Assembly: GCA_002753505.1 (NCBI GenBank)
Contig: PEAG01000021.1
Location: 1-48,045, forward strand
Direction: 5' to 3'
DNA from: Magnetococcales bacterium HCHbin5
GTDB taxonomy: Bacteria > Pseudomonadota > Magnetococcia > Magnetococcales > Magnetaquicoccaceae
Length of the DNA stretch: 48,045 nucleotides
Made by a program: the position numbers and the translations under genes. The notes beneath the pieces are model-generated. The model was not told where the DNA came from. It ran no database searches and saw nothing but the letters and a program-made list of their open reading frames with translations. Below, piece after piece: positions 1 to 8,855 of this stretch; position 1 is the first letter of the stretch; each line of letters starts with the position of its first letter.

Positions 1-229
1 ATATTTTCCACGACATAACCGTGCGCGTCGGGCTGCCGCCCTCCAGGAGTCTGCCCCTGCGGGGCAGGTTTTGTGCGCGTTGCGCAAATTTTCTGCGAAA
101 ATTTGCTTTGGGAAAACGCGCCACTCAGCAGGGGCTTTGCCCCTGCACCCCACCGGGGACCGTGACGGTCCCCGGACCCCTGCAATTGTTTAGGGAAAGA
201 CCGCAACCATGTCAGCGCATATGGGGCTC
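1..229 (-). repeat. Foldback repeat, right arm only (element E1)
   Basis: This is the truncated right half of a repeat family seen in full at 8263-8734, 27537-27994 and 44768-45265. Read on the minus strand it contains the hairpin GGGGACCGTCACGGTCCCC, the hairpin GCAGGGGCAAAGCCCCTGC, a dyad around GCAAATTTTCNGCGAAAATTTGC, and the segment GGGCGGCAGCCCGAC. Its outer end is the family border, cccctgcaattgttta at about 178-193, followed by a conserved extension ending in gcatatggggct. The other arm should lie left of the window. It abuts the 3' end of panD and probably serves as its transcription end. The open frames running through it are not genes. Confidence 0.85.
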
Positions 230-234
230 CGCAC

Positions 235-615
235 CTAGTGCGACGGACTGGCCAACACCCGGCCAACAGTGTTGATCTGGTTCTTGTCATTGACATACAC
301 CAGATAGGGTTGGAAAGTTTCCGCCTCCTGATCGGTCATCTGCGCAAACGCCGCAATGATGACAATATCCCCCGTATTGGCCTTGTGCGCCGCCGAACCA
401 TTGACCGAAATCATGCCACTGTCCCGCTTGCCCCGGATGGCATAGGTCGTCAACCGCTCCCCATTGGTCACATTCCAGATATGGATCTGCTCAAACTCCC
501 GCAGCCCGGCTGCGGCCATCAATGTTTCGTCAATGGCACAAGATCCCTCATAATCCACATGGGTCTCCGTCACGGTGGCCCGGTGAATCTTGCACTTTAA
601 CAAAGAAAGCTCCAT
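235..615 (-). CDS. panD: Aspartate 1-decarboxylase PanD
   Basis: Decarboxylates L-aspartate to beta-alanine for pantothenate synthesis, in the cytoplasm. The protein has the KIHRATVT start region, YEGSC (self-cleavage between Gly24 and Ser25, giving the pyruvoyl group), and the conserved NGAA-like stretch [16 protein letters not shown]. An ATG two codons upstream exists, but AAGGA lies 7 nt before the chosen ATG, and this start gives 126 aa and places the cleavage pair exactly at residues 24/25 as in the E. coli enzyme. It is the last gene of the folK-panB-panC-panD run; the short gap of 23 nt after panC indicates co-transcription. Confidence 0.96.
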   Translation of the reverse strand: MELSLLKCKIHRATVTETHVDYEGSCAIDETLMAAAGLREFEQIHIWNVTNGERLTTYAIRGKRDSGMISVNGSAAHKANTGDIVIIAAFAQMTDQEAETFQPYLVYVNDKNQINTVGRVLASPSH

Positions 616-638
616 CCCCATTTCCTTCTCTATTGTTC

Positions 639-1487
639 TCAGGAAAGAACCCGATTATCAATCAGACGGGCCGAACCCACCCGTGCCGCAATCAACAAGA
701 CAGGACGCTGCCCCACACTCTGCTGCTCCTGTGCAAGCAACGGCTCCAACGTCTCGGCATCCCGCAACTCCACATAATCAATATCCCGAATCTCAAACGA
801 CGCCAACACCTGCCGCGCCGAGGCCAACAACACCTCCAACCGCCTCTCACCACCCTGCCAACTGCACTGCACCGACTCCAACGCCCGACAAATCCCCACC
901 GCCTGCTGCCGGTCCGCCGGAGTCAGATAACGGTTGCGACTGGAAAGGGCCAAACCATCCGCCTCCCGAACCGTCGGAACCCCCACAACCTCCACCGGCA
1001 AGGCCAGATCACGCACCAGCTTGCGCAACAAAATTACCTGTTGATAATCCTTCCAGCCCAGGAACATCTGATCGGGACGAACCAGATTGAGCAAAATCGC
1101 CACCACCAACGCCACACCCTGAAAATGGGTCGGACGAAACCGGCCACACAAATCACTGCCCAAGGGCTCCACCCGCAGGGTCGTCTGACAGCCATCCCCA
1201 TAAATTTCCGCAACCGACGGACAAAACAGGGCTCCACAACCCGCCTGTTCCAGCAGTACCTGATCCTGTTCCAAGGTGCGCGGATAGCGACTGAAATCTT
1301 CGTTGGGGGCAAACTGGGACGGATTGACAAAAATGGAGGCAATCACATGATCGGCATGCTGCCGGGCCGCCGCCACCAGAGCCAGATGACCCGCATGCAG
1401 GGCACCCATGGTAGGAACAAACGCAACCCGCCCACCACAACCCATGCGCCAACGCCGCAAGGCCTGTCGATCCATCAACCGTTCCAT
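639..1487 (-). CDS. panC: Pantothenate synthetase PanC
   Basis: ATP-dependent condensation of pantoate with beta-alanine to pantothenate. The HIGH-type nucleotide-binding signature appears as [10 protein letters not shown] near the N-terminus, followed by SIFVNPSQF and the late LSSRNRYL (KMSKS-like) segment. Length is about 282 aa, normal for the family. A GTG 13 codons upstream would give a longer, low-complexity N-terminus, but the sequence GGAGGGG lies just before the ATG at 1487, which decides this start. One oddity: the usual G-E/Q-KDxQQ segment reads GWKDYQQ, a Trp at a normally polar position. It sits between panB and panD in one biosynthetic operon. Confidence 0.95.
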   Translation of the reverse strand: MERLMDRQALRRWRMGCGGRVAFVPTMGALHAGHLALVAAARQHADHVIASIFVNPSQFAPNEDFSRYPRTLEQDQVLLEQAGCGALFCPSVAEIYGDGCQTTLRVEPLGSDLCGRFRPTHFQGVALVVAILLNLVRPDQMFLGWKDYQQVILLRKLVRDLALPVEVVGVPTVREADGLALSSRNRYLTPADRQQAVGICRALESVQCSWQGGERRLEVLLASARQVLASFEIRDIDYVELRDAETLEPLLAQEQQSVGQRPVLLIAARVGSARLIDNRVLS

Positions 1488-1538
1488 CACCACCCCTCCC
1501 CCCGGACCGGGCTGCCATGGTAACACGATGGATTAATG

Positions 1539-2396
1539 CTATTCGGAAAAGGCATGCTCATCCCCCGGAAACACCCCGCCACGCACCTCCTCGACAAAAC
1601 GGCCCACCGCCTGGACCACCGTATTTTCGGGCAAATAACGCTTGACAAAACGGGGCACAACCTCCTCGTAGAGACCCAACATGTCGTGCATCACCAACAC
1701 CTGACCATCGCACTGCCGACCCGCCCCGATACCAATGGTCGGGATCTCCAACTGTTCAGTGATACGCTGCGCCAAGGGAGCCGGTATCCCCTCCAGCACC
1801 ACAGCAAACGCACCCGCCGCCGCCACCGCCAACGCATCCTCCACGATACGCTCCGCATCCCCGCCCCGCCCCTGCACCTTGAAACCACCAAAGGCATGCA
1901 CGGATTGAGGGGTCAGCCCCACATGACCCAGGACCGGGATCTGATGGGTGGACAAAAAGCGAATGGTCTCCGCCATCCGCACCCCACCCTCCAACTTGAC
2001 CCCCTGGCAACCGCTCTCTTTCAAAACCCGGACAGCCGCATCCATGACCGCCACCCCACCCCCATGGCAGACACCAAACGGCAAATCGCACACCACCATG
2101 GCGCGGCGTGCCCCCCGCACCACCGCCGCCGTGTGATAGATCATCTGTTCCAGGGTAACCGGCAAGGTTGTACTGTGACCCTGGATCACCATACCCAGGG
2201 AGTCCCCCACCAACAACAGATCCACCCCCGCCCTGTCCAGCAGCCGGGCGAAGGAAAAATCATAGGCGGTGACAGAAACAATCCGCTCCCCGGCCCGCTT
2301 CATCCGGTGCAGCTCGGGCACCGTCACCGGCACCACCGCAACCGAGGGGGCAACGGGAAAACCATCCACCGAATTGGACAACGTGACAGGCTTCAT
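1539..2396 (-). CDS. panB: 3-methyl-2-oxobutanoate hydroxymethyltransferase PanB
   Basis: First committed step of pantothenate synthesis: transfers the hydroxymethyl group of 5,10-methylene-THF to alpha-ketoisovalerate. Recognised from TAYDFSFARLLDRAG, LLVGDSLGMVIQGH, KLEGG, GHVGLTPQS and TIGIGAG; metal-binding Asp and the catalytic Glu region are present. 285 aa, slightly long because of an N-terminal extension of about 20 residues. A gap of 188 bp separates it from folK upstream, the largest gap in this operon, so an internal promoter is possible. The gap to panC is 51 nt. The usual MPFGSY reads LPFGVC. Confidence 0.95.
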   Translation of the reverse strand: MKPVTLSNSVDGFPVAPSVAVVPVTVPELHRMKRAGERIVSVTAYDFSFARLLDRAGVDLLLVGDSLGMVIQGHSTTLPVTLEQMIYHTAAVVRGARRAMVVCDLPFGVCHGGGVAVMDAAVRVLKESGCQGVKLEGGVRMAETIRFLSTHQIPVLGHVGLTPQSVHAFGGFKVQGRGGDAERIVEDALAVAAAGAFAVVLEGIPAPLAQRITEQLEIPTIGIGAGRQCDGQVLVMHDMLGLYEEVVPRFVKRYLPENTVVQAVGRFVEEVRGGVFPGDEHAFSE

Positions 2397-2584
2397 CCTT
2401 TGTTTTGTCCCGGTCTACCGATCAGGGGTTGATCCAGGCAATCTTGCGGCGTCAAAGCGACAGCGCGAACCGGGAACAGGAGATCCCCCTCTTTCGCACC
2501 ACCACCTCCTGCGCAACAACAATGCAGGCAAAAATCCGGCAGAACCAACCGCATCGTCACGGCAAAGAAGAGGCACCCCACTGG

Positions 2585-3145
2585 TCACCGCATGTACTGC
2601 TCACAGTCGGTGCCGAGGCGCGACAACGGCTCCACCCGGCTGCCATCATCCACATCTCGCAGCATATTGTCAACGGTTTTACCCACAATGGGATGGATCA
2701 GATCAGGGGCCAGGTCGGCCAAGGGGCGTAAAACAAAACGACGTTGATGCAGACGAGGGTGGGGCAGATGGAGCGCAGGCGTGTGTACGACCCGGTTGCC
2801 ATGAAAGAGCAGGTCCAGATCCAGGCGGCGCGGCCCCCAGCGTTTTTCCCGCCGACGACAACGCCCGAACCCGGCTTCCGTCCGTTGCAAAAGCCGCAGC
2901 AACGCCTGCGGACCCATGGTACTTTTGATGCCAACAACGCCGTTGACATACCAAGGCTGGCGCACCGGCCCGACCGGCTCCGTGCGATAAAAAGGGGACT
3001 GAAGCAGTTGGCGAACACGAGGGTGTCCACGCAGAAGGGCCACCGCCCGCCGACAGATTCTTAAGGAATTTCCCTGGTTGGACCCCACCCCAACCCAGGC
3101 AAAACCCGCCAGAGCGCGAGCAGCCACAGCCTGCCGATCAGACAT
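2585..3145 (-). CDS. folK: 2-amino-4-hydroxy-6-hydroxymethyldihydropteridine pyrophosphokinase FolK
   Basis: Pyrophosphorylates the pterin alcohol in folate synthesis. Family signatures visible: VGVGSNQGN near the N-terminus, SPFYRTEPVGPVRQPWYVNGV, and RRREKRWGPRRLDLDLLFHG (the HPPK signature with the metal-binding Asp pair), then LPHPRLHQRRFVLRPLADLAP. The start chosen is the ATG at 3145, preceded by AAGGTGG; it overlaps the stop codon of the upstream peptidase gene by 8 nt, so the two are translationally coupled. Two Met codons upstream lie inside that gene. The grouping with panBCD is logical, since PanB uses a folate cofactor. Confidence 0.93.
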   Translation of the reverse strand: MSDRQAVAARALAGFAWVGVGSNQGNSLRICRRAVALLRGHPRVRQLLQSPFYRTEPVGPVRQPWYVNGVVGIKSTMGPQALLRLLQRTEAGFGRCRRREKRWGPRRLDLDLLFHGNRVVHTPALHLPHPRLHQRRFVLRPLADLAPDLIHPIVGKTVDNMLRDVDDGSRVEPLSRLGTDCEQYMR

Positions 3146-4055
3146 CCACCTTGACATGCCACGGCTCAAACCGTACCCCGAACAGGTTATCCCGTGGATA
3201 ACGCAAGCTCAAGTAACCCATGTCATGCAACTGCTTGAACACGTCGGACTCCACAAACTTTTCGGTAAAGTTGTGCTGTCCGTAGCCCACCTGACCGACA
3301 TCAAAATCACTGATGCCATGGTACGAATAACCCGGGGGAGCCAGGGAGCGGGAGGCGCGGGAAAGGTTGCCATTACCCTCATAAATCTTGCTCAAGAACA
3401 GCAAAAACTGTTTGACAACGCTCCGGACCCCTGAAGTCAGGATCAGGTCTTTTCCCACCTTGCGACGCAGCAGGGCATAGATCTCCATCGGTTTGCCCCG
3501 ATAGAGATGGTTGCCGCTGTTGGGAATCTTGACCACCTCGCCTTTGTCAATCTGGTCAGTCAAATTTTTTAACGGCTTCTCCCCGTAAAAGCCGTAGAGC
3601 ATCGCCCGCTCATAAAAAATTTGCTCCAGAAAATCCAGCTCTTCGGTGGTGAACGGACCGACCGCTGTATGCATCTGGGCGATCTGAACCGCCTCATCAA
3701 AGCTGAGCAGATAAAAATTGCCAAAGCCAACCGTCCGCTGCACACGGCTGATACGGGCCAGGGCCGACTTGAGCAGATCAAACCGCTTGGCATCGAGGAA
3801 AACGTCCCCCTCGTGACTGGCATTGAAGGTACGCACTTTATTCAGATAGAGGCTGATGTCGCCGCCCCGCATTTTGGGCATGGAGGCAGGCACCGGCAGG
3901 CTCCGATCTTCCGGGTCCAGCATCTCATTAATGTCCGGTGTGTTCGTCTGCAGCGCAGCCATTGCCGGAGAGGCCATGCCAACACCCAAAAGACACGCGG
4001 GAGCGGCACCGACGGCCAGCCTGGCAACTGAATGAATAAAGTCTCGTCTTTTCAT
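3138..4055 (-). CDS. Tat-exported M15B (VanY-like) D-alanyl-D-alanine carboxypeptidase
   Basis: Predicted periplasmic zinc peptidase acting on peptidoglycan peptides. The N-terminus KRRDFIHSVARLAVG is a twin-arginine signal, followed by a hydrophobic stretch and the likely cleavage site AMA-A. The catalytic part has SGVRS, then PPGYSYHGISDFDVG (SxHxxxxxxD zinc ligands) and FEPWHVKV (the ExxWH motif with catalytic Glu and third ligand). The central 150 residues are not typical of VanY and may be a recognition domain. The ATG at 4055 is chosen because the Tat motif follows directly; an ATG seven codons upstream is also open. Its stop overlaps folK, so it heads the folK-pan operon. Confidence 0.85.
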   Translation of the reverse strand: MKRRDFIHSVARLAVGAAPACLLGVGMASPAMAALQTNTPDINEMLDPEDRSLPVPASMPKMRGGDISLYLNKVRTFNASHEGDVFLDAKRFDLLKSALARISRVQRTVGFGNFYLLSFDEAVQIAQMHTAVGPFTTEELDFLEQIFYERAMLYGFYGEKPLKNLTDQIDKGEVVKIPNSGNHLYRGKPMEIYALLRRKVGKDLILTSGVRSVVKQFLLFLSKIYEGNGNLSRASRSLAPPGYSYHGISDFDVGQVGYGQHNFTEKFVESDVFKQLHDMGYLSLRYPRDNLFGVRFEPWHVKVDV

Positions 4056-4350
4056 GCTGTTATAACCTGTTTTCAATGCGAAAAGACCCCAAAAAAAACC
4101 AGCTGTCCTGGTTCCTGCACCTGAATATACGGAACTAAAATCCGATGAGGAATTGACGTAGTTCCCCCAAGTGCAGTAAAAACTAAGGCCAAGTGTATCA
4201 CGTCAAGGAAAAAATGCCAACGCCATTCTATCCAGCGAAGCCGGAAACAGTCATCTTTCTTTCTTTAACGATGTTCAACGGAAACCTGAATCAAACTTTA
4301 TGTGTACTTTCACCGACATCAAGCTACCCTCCCATCAGGAAGCTGGAACC

Positions 4351-5556
4351 ATGCGCCGTTTGCTGATTGCCGTGCGCATCGTGCTGCTATGGGTTGGCTG
4401 GGCGGCCTGCGCACCAACCACTGCCGCAGAGGCTGCCCTCTCCTTCCAGGAAGAGGTACAGGAGCTGGTCAAAGAGGCGGCCAGTCAATCCACCGTCGTC
4501 CACGAATCCGTCAAGGGAGCGGACGAAAAAAAACGCACCCTCTCCCTCCAGGAGACATGCTTCAAGATTGGTGCCAAACTCAGCAGCATCCGTCGGGATG
4601 AGTGCCTGTCTGCCGGTCTGCAACCCACCGGCCACCAATCGGTAACAGGCATTCCCATTTTATTAAAGGAATTTATCCCAACACGCCAGCAGAATACTCC
4701 CCGTGATGGCAGCTCCCCGCAAAACGGCAAGGGGCAGGCCCGGGTGTTGCTGATTGGCGGCATGCACGGTGATGAATACTCTTCGATCAGTATTGTTTTT
4801 AAATGGATGAAATTTTTAGGAAAATTCAATACAGAACTGTTTGACTGGCACATTGTCCCGCTGGTCAACCCGGATGGTCTGTTGCAGGCAAAGTCCACCC
4901 GAACCAATGCCAATGGTGTTGATTTGAATCGCAATTTTCCAACCCGTGACTGGAAAGAGGATAGCGCGGATTATTGGGTGCGGCGCACGGGCAAGGATCC
5001 ACGCCGGTTTCCAGGCAAGTCCCCTTTGAGTGAACCGGAGACCAATTGGTTGTATGAGGAGATCAAAAACTTTCAGCCCAATGTCATTGTTTCGATACAT
5101 GCGCCATTTGGTCTGCTGGACTTTGACGGTCCTCCCACCACCCCGCCGGAGCGGTTGGGTAATATTTATCTCTCGCTGCTGGGCACCTATCCGGGTTCAC
5201 TGGGTCGCTATGCGGTCGAAAGCTTGAAAATTCCCATCATTACCATCGAGTTGCCTCACGCAGGCATCATGCCGTCCAACACGGAGATCGAGTCGATCTG
5301 GACCGATCTGATCGGCTGGATGCAAGGACACGTGTTTGACCGCAACCAGCAGACCGAAGGGGACAAACAGGTGACTGAACCGGCGTCGGTACAGATGTCG
5401 CCCTCTCCGCCTGCAACTGTTCAGCCTGCGGTCCAACCTGCGCCTGCGGTCCAACCTGCGCCTGCGGTCCAACCCAAGCAGAGCAACAAACCCAAGCGCA
5501 GCAATCGCCCTCGAAAAAAATCGGCTCCGTCACAACCAAAGGAGGTGCATCCATGA
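4351..5556 (+). CDS. Exported M14-family zinc peptidase (MpaA-like murein peptide amidase)
   Basis: Predicted zinc carboxypeptidase/amidase. Zinc ligands and catalytic residues: GGMHGDEYSS (HxxE), NANGVDLNRNFP (substrate-binding NxR), VSIHAPFG (third His) and TIELPHAG (catalytic Glu). These match murein tripeptide amidases such as MpaA, which release meso-diaminopimelate. The start at 4351 puts a hydrophobic signal peptide (LLIAVRIVLLWVGWAA) at the N-terminus, with AGGAAG upstream; the frame opens 17 codons earlier. The last 60 residues are a Pro/Gln/Lys-rich tail with an 18-bp tandem repeat (AVQPAP), perhaps a wall-binding linker. It overlaps dapC by ATGA, tying it to diaminopimelate metabolism. 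Exact substrate is inferred. Confidence 0.8.
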   Translation: MRRLLIAVRIVLLWVGWAACAPTTAAEAALSFQEEVQELVKEAASQSTVVHESVKGADEKKRTLSLQETCFKIGAKLSSIRRDECLSAGLQPTGHQSVTGIPILLKEFIPTRQQNTPRDGSSPQNGKGQARVLLIGGMHGDEYSSISIVFKWMKFLGKFNTELFDWHIVPLVNPDGLLQAKSTRTNANGVDLNRNFPTRDWKEDSADYWVRRTGKDPRRFPGKSPLSEPETNWLYEEIKNFQPNVIVSIHAPFGLLDFDGPPTTPPERLGNIYLSLLGTYPGSLGRYAVESLKIPIITIELPHAGIMPSNTEIESIWTDLIGWMQGHVFDRNQQTEGDKQVTEPASVQMSPSPPATVQPAVQPAPAVQPAPAVQPKQSNKPKRSNRPRKKSAPSQPKEVHP

Positions 5557-6791
5557 ACCCTTTATTGCAACAACTGCACCCTTATCCTTTTGAAAAATTG
5601 GCAAAGTTGCTGGAGCCGGCCGCCAAAGAGGGTGCGAATGGCGACTCCGTTCACCCTTACACAGCCATCAATCTTTCCATTGGCGAGCCCAAGCATCCGG
5701 TGCCGTCGTTTATCCGTCAGGCCATGCTGGAGGCTTTGGACGACATTGGTCTTTATCCGACCACGCGCGGGGAGGCTTCGCTGCGGTTGGCCATGGCCGA
5801 GTGGCTGACCCACCGCTTTCAATTGGCCGCCGGCACGGTGGACCCGGAGCGACATCTCTTGCCGGTCAATGGCACCCGTGAGGCCCTGTTTTCCATCGCC
5901 CAGGCTGTCATTGATCCCACGGGGCCAGAGCGGCCTTACGTGGTCATGCCCAATCCGTTTTATCAGATTTATGAGGGAGCGGCCTTGATGGCGGGGGCCC
6001 GGCCGCTTTATCTCTCCTGTACTGCTGCCAATGGCTTTATCCCGGACTATCACAGCCTGCCTCCTGCCGTGCTGGATCGTACGGCGTTGCTTTATCTCTG
6101 TTCGCCCGCCAATCCCACCGGGGCTGTCTTTTCGCTGGAGTCTTTGAAGCGTCTGATCGAGTTGGCGCATCGGCACCGTTTTGTCCTGGCGGCGGATGAG
6201 TGTTATTCGGAAATCTGGTATGAGCGGCCGCCGCCGGGGTTGTTGCAGGCGGCCCAGCAGATGGGGTTGGACCGGTTTGATCGGTGTCTGGTGTTTCACT
6301 CCCTGTCCAAGCGGTCCAACATGCCCGGGGCTCGCACCGGTTTTGTGGCGGGGGATGCGGCTCTGTTGGAAAGTTATTTTCGTCTTCGCACCTATACCGG
6401 TTGTGCCACCCCCCGTTTTGTCCAGCGGGCGGCCACCGCCGCCTGGAGAGACGAAAGCCATGTACAGGAAAATCGGGCCATTTATCAGCGCAAGCTGGCG
6501 GATGCCATCGCCCTGTTGTCGCCGGTGCTGGCCGTGGAGCAGCCCATGGCTGGTTTTTATTTATGGCTGCGGGTGCCCGGTGGGGGGGAGTTGTTTGCCC
6601 GCCATCTCTTTGAACACTATCGGGTGACCGTGCTGCCGGGGGCTTATTTGGGGCGTCCCGATGCGGAGGGGCGTAACCCGGGTGCCGATTATGTCCGTAT
6701 CGCCTTGGTCTCCGCACTGGAAGAAAACCACACCGCCATGCAACGCATTGCGCAATGCGCCGATGAATTGCAACATCTCCAACCAGCATAA
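5553..6791 (+). CDS. dapC: Succinyldiaminopimelate aminotransferase DapC
   Basis: PLP-dependent class I/II aminotransferase, 412 aa. The PLP lysine lies in [29 protein letters not shown] supplies the cofactor-binding Asp/Tyr; [11 protein letters not shown] and the late DYVRIALV (substrate-carboxylate Arg) complete the fold. The opening [16 protein letters not shown] with [12 protein letters not shown] is typical of the proteobacterial DapC group. The assignment is supported by dapD immediately downstream (11 nt), which makes the succinylated substrate precursor. Its ATG overlaps the stop of the M14 peptidase gene by 4 nt. Confidence 0.93.
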   Translation: MNPLLQQLHPYPFEKLAKLLEPAAKEGANGDSVHPYTAINLSIGEPKHPVPSFIRQAMLEALDDIGLYPTTRGEASLRLAMAEWLTHRFQLAAGTVDPERHLLPVNGTREALFSIAQAVIDPTGPERPYVVMPNPFYQIYEGAALMAGARPLYLSCTAANGFIPDYHSLPPAVLDRTALLYLCSPANPTGAVFSLESLKRLIELAHRHRFVLAADECYSEIWYERPPPGLLQAAQQMGLDRFDRCLVFHSLSKRSNMPGARTGFVAGDAALLESYFRLRTYTGCATPRFVQRAATAAWRDESHVQENRAIYQRKLADAIALLSPVLAVEQPMAGFYLWLRVPGGGELFARHLFEHYRVTVLPGAYLGRPDAEGRNPGADYVRIALVSALEENHTAMQRIAQCADELQHLQPA

Positions 6792-6802
6792 AGGATTTTG
6801 CC

Positions 6803-7675
6803 ATGTCTACCCCACTCCCGTCTGCCCTGCAAGCCACGCAAGCCATTATTGAACAGAGTTGGGAGGCCCGCAGTGAAATCGGTCCTCACAGTGATCCAGC
6901 CATTCATCAGGCGGTTGCCGCGGTGATCGATGCGTTGGATGCCGGCACGGTGCGGGTGGCCGAACCGGCTCCGGCTCATCCCGATGCGGTGCATGGCTGG
7001 CTGGTGCATCAATGGGTCAAGAAGGCGGTGTTGCTCTCTTTCCGACTGAGTGAGAACCGGATTATTGCGGGTGGGGAGATGCTCTGTTATGACAAGGTGC
7101 CCTTGAAATTTAGCGGTTGGGATGCGGCCCGTTTTCGTCAGGCGGGTATTCGTGTGGTACCGCCGGCCACGGCCCGCAAGGGGAGTTATATTGCCCCCGG
7201 GGCGGTTTTGATGCCCTCTTTTGTCAACATTGGTGGTTATGTGGGGGAAGGCAGTATGGTGGATGCCTGGGCGACGGTGGGTTCTTGTGCCCAGATTGGC
7301 AAAAATGTCCATCTTTCCGGTGGAGCGGGTATTGGGGGCGTTTTGGAGCCGTTGCAGGCCAATCCGGTCATTATCGAGGACAACTGTTTTATCGGGGCGC
7401 GGGCTGAGGTTGCCGAGGGGGTGGTGGTCGGTACCGGTTCGGTTCTCTCCATGGGGGTTTATCTGGGCGGTTCCACCCGTATTATTGATCGCAGCACGGG
7501 GGTGGTTTATCGGGGGTATGTTCCTCCCTATTCGGTGGTCGTCTCCGGCACACAGCCTGGCAAGCCGTTGCCGGACGGTTCACCGGGGCCCCATTTGTAT
7601 TGTGCGGTTATTGTCAAGACGGTGGATGCCCAGACCCGTTCCAAGACGGCCATCAATGAACTGTTGCGGGAGTAG
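6803..7675 (+). CDS. dapD: Tetrahydrodipicolinate N-succinyltransferase DapD
   Basis: Succinylates tetrahydrodipicolinate with succinyl-CoA in the lysine/diaminopimelate pathway. The N-terminal helical domain is followed by a left-handed beta-helix of hexapeptide repeats (for example [48 protein letters not shown]), with [14 protein letters not shown] and [11 protein letters not shown] typical of DapD. The C-terminus ends in a short strand and helix ([10 protein letters not shown]). AAAGGA lies 7 nt before the ATG. It forms an operon with dapC. Confidence 0.96.
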   Translation: MSTPLPSALQATQAIIEQSWEARSEIGPHSDPAIHQAVAAVIDALDAGTVRVAEPAPAHPDAVHGWLVHQWVKKAVLLSFRLSENRIIAGGEMLCYDKVPLKFSGWDAARFRQAGIRVVPPATARKGSYIAPGAVLMPSFVNIGGYVGEGSMVDAWATVGSCAQIGKNVHLSGGAGIGGVLEPLQANPVIIEDNCFIGARAEVAEGVVVGTGSVLSMGVYLGGSTRIIDRSTGVVYRGYVPPYSVVVSGTQPGKPLPDGSPGPHLYCAVIVKTVDAQTRSKTAINELLRE

Positions 7676-7696
7676 CACTCCCATTCTCCTTGCAAA

Positions 7697-7737
7697 TGAT
7701 TGCAGGGCGTGACGGTCCCGAACTCCTGCAACCGTTT
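7697..7737. repeat. Decayed remnant of the foldback repeat
   Basis: The stretch gattgcagggcgtgacggtcccg...ctcctgcaaccgttt retains both borders of the repeat family (attgcagg and ctgcaaccgttt) and half of the central hairpin. It appears to be a shortened, mutated copy between dapD and creA. Confidence 0.6.
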
Positions 7738-7797
7738 CAAGAGATGGACAAAACAGGAACGGAATCTCGTGTTGACCCTTGTACCCCCTGAGGCACC

Positions 7798-8259
7798 ATG
7801 AACCATAAAACATTATTGCTGCTGGTCGGTTTGTTGCTTTTTCCAACCCTGCTGCGCGCCGAAATTGTGAGCAGTGTCGACACCAATTTTCGCCTGCTCA
7901 GTCGCGACGATGATATTGTGATCGAGGCCTTTGATGATCCGAAGGTGGAGGGGGTCACCTGTCATCTGAGTCGAGCCAGGAAAGGAGGCGTCAAAGGGGC
8001 GTTGGGATTGGCAGAGGACACCTCAGACGCCTCCATCGCCTGCCGACAGATTGGACCTATCAAATTTGTCAATGATCCCAAGGACAAAGAGGCAGTCTTC
8101 ACCCAGAAAACCAGTCTGCTGTTTAAAACCATGCAGGTCATTCGTTTTTTTGACAAAAAACGCAATGTGCTTATCTATCTGGTATACAGTGATAAATTGA
8201 TTGACGGCAGCCCAAAGAACAGCATCAGCACGGTGCCGATCATGCCATGGAAGGAATAG
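7798..8259 (+). CDS. creA: CreA family periplasmic protein
   Basis: 153 aa with an N-terminal signal peptide (LLLLVGLLLFPTLLRA, cleaved near RA-E). The mature part matches CreA: VSSVDTNFRLLSRDDDIVIEAFDDPKVEGVTCHLSRARKGG and a second conserved half, CRQIGPIKF...KTSLLFKTMQVIRFFDKKRNVLIYLVYSDKLIDGSPKNSISTVPI. The family is widespread in proteobacteria and of unknown biochemical role. Two Cys residues (in VTCH and IACRQ) are positioned to form a disulfide. A 120-bp gap and a decayed repeat separate it from dapD, so it probably has its own promoter. Confidence 0.9.
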   Translation: MNHKTLLLLVGLLLFPTLLRAEIVSSVDTNFRLLSRDDDIVIEAFDDPKVEGVTCHLSRARKGGVKGALGLAEDTSDASIACRQIGPIKFVNDPKDKEAVFTQKTSLLFKTMQVIRFFDKKRNVLIYLVYSDKLIDGSPKNSISTVPIMPWKE

Positions 8260-8262
8260 CGT

Positions 8263-8734
8263 AAAACAATTGCAGGGGTCCGGGGACCGTCACGGTCCCC
8301 GGTGGGGTGCAGGGGCAAAGCCCCTGCATGTAACGGGCGCGCTTTCACAGAAGCCCATTTGCGCAGCAAATGGGCGCAGCGCGCCCAAAACGCCCCGCAG
8401 GGGCACTGCTGGAGGGCGGCAGCCCGACCGAAAGCTGGCCAAAGTTGGGATGGCTTGGGGAAAAAACATTCCTGGCCTTGTGTCAAACAAAAAGCGCAAT
8501 ACAATAAAAGTAATTTACAACCATTCTACTTTCTTATCCAAACATTTTCCGTAACATAACCGTGCGAGTCGGGCTGCCGCCCTCCCAAGGTCGCCCCTGC
8601 GGGGCGGTTTTGTGCGCGTTGCGCCCATTTTCTGCGAAAATGGGCTTTGGGAAAACGCGCAGTTCAGCAGGGGCTTTGCCCCTGCACCCCACCGGGGACC
8701 GTGACGGTCCCCGGACCCCTGCAATCGTTTAAAA
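8263..8734. repeat. Foldback element E2 (complete)
   Basis: Complete element of about 470 bp: left arm, spacer, and an inverted right arm. It begins aaaacaattgcagggg and ends cccctgcaatcgttta. Each arm contains in order the hairpins GGGGACCGTCACGGTCCCC and GCAGGGGCAAAGCCCCTGC, a dyad (GCCCATTTGC...GCAAATGGGC on the left, GCCCATTTTC...GAAAATGGGC on the right), then CGCCCCGCAGGGGC and GGGCGGCAGCCCGAC. Beyond GCCCGAC the two arms differ: one continues into gctggccaaa (side Y), the other into gcacggttatgtta (side X). The Y side is on the left here. It fills the gap between the convergent genes creA and the histidine kinase. No transposase is encoded. Confidence 0.85.
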
Positions 8735-8826
8735 GCAGACCGCAATCATGTTAACGCATATGGGGCTGGGGCTTAAGCCCCTGCACCCCACCGGGGACCG
8801 TGACGGTCCCCGGACCCCTGCAATCA
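8735..8826. repeat. Short unit of the foldback repeat
   Basis: Extra copy of the outer unit only: gaccgcaat...gcatatggggct, a GGGGCTTAAGCCCC hairpin, the GGGGACCGTGACGGTCCCC hairpin and the border cccctgcaatcactta. It is added directly to the right end of E2, as in the tandem array at 27256-27536. Confidence 0.8.
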
Positions 8827-8855
8827 CTTAAAAAAAGTATTTTAAACCCCAACAA

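Noticed and set aside
1-275. Plus-strand frame across the first repeat
   Set aside because: The same translated pattern recurs at every copy of the element on either strand, showing that it follows the repeat rather than a gene.
2393-2581. Small minus-strand frame of 62 codons filling the folK-panB gap and overlapping panB by ATGA
   Set aside because: GTG start without a ribosome site, Cys- and Gly-rich composition unlike its neighbours, no recognisable family. The overlap is probably chance.
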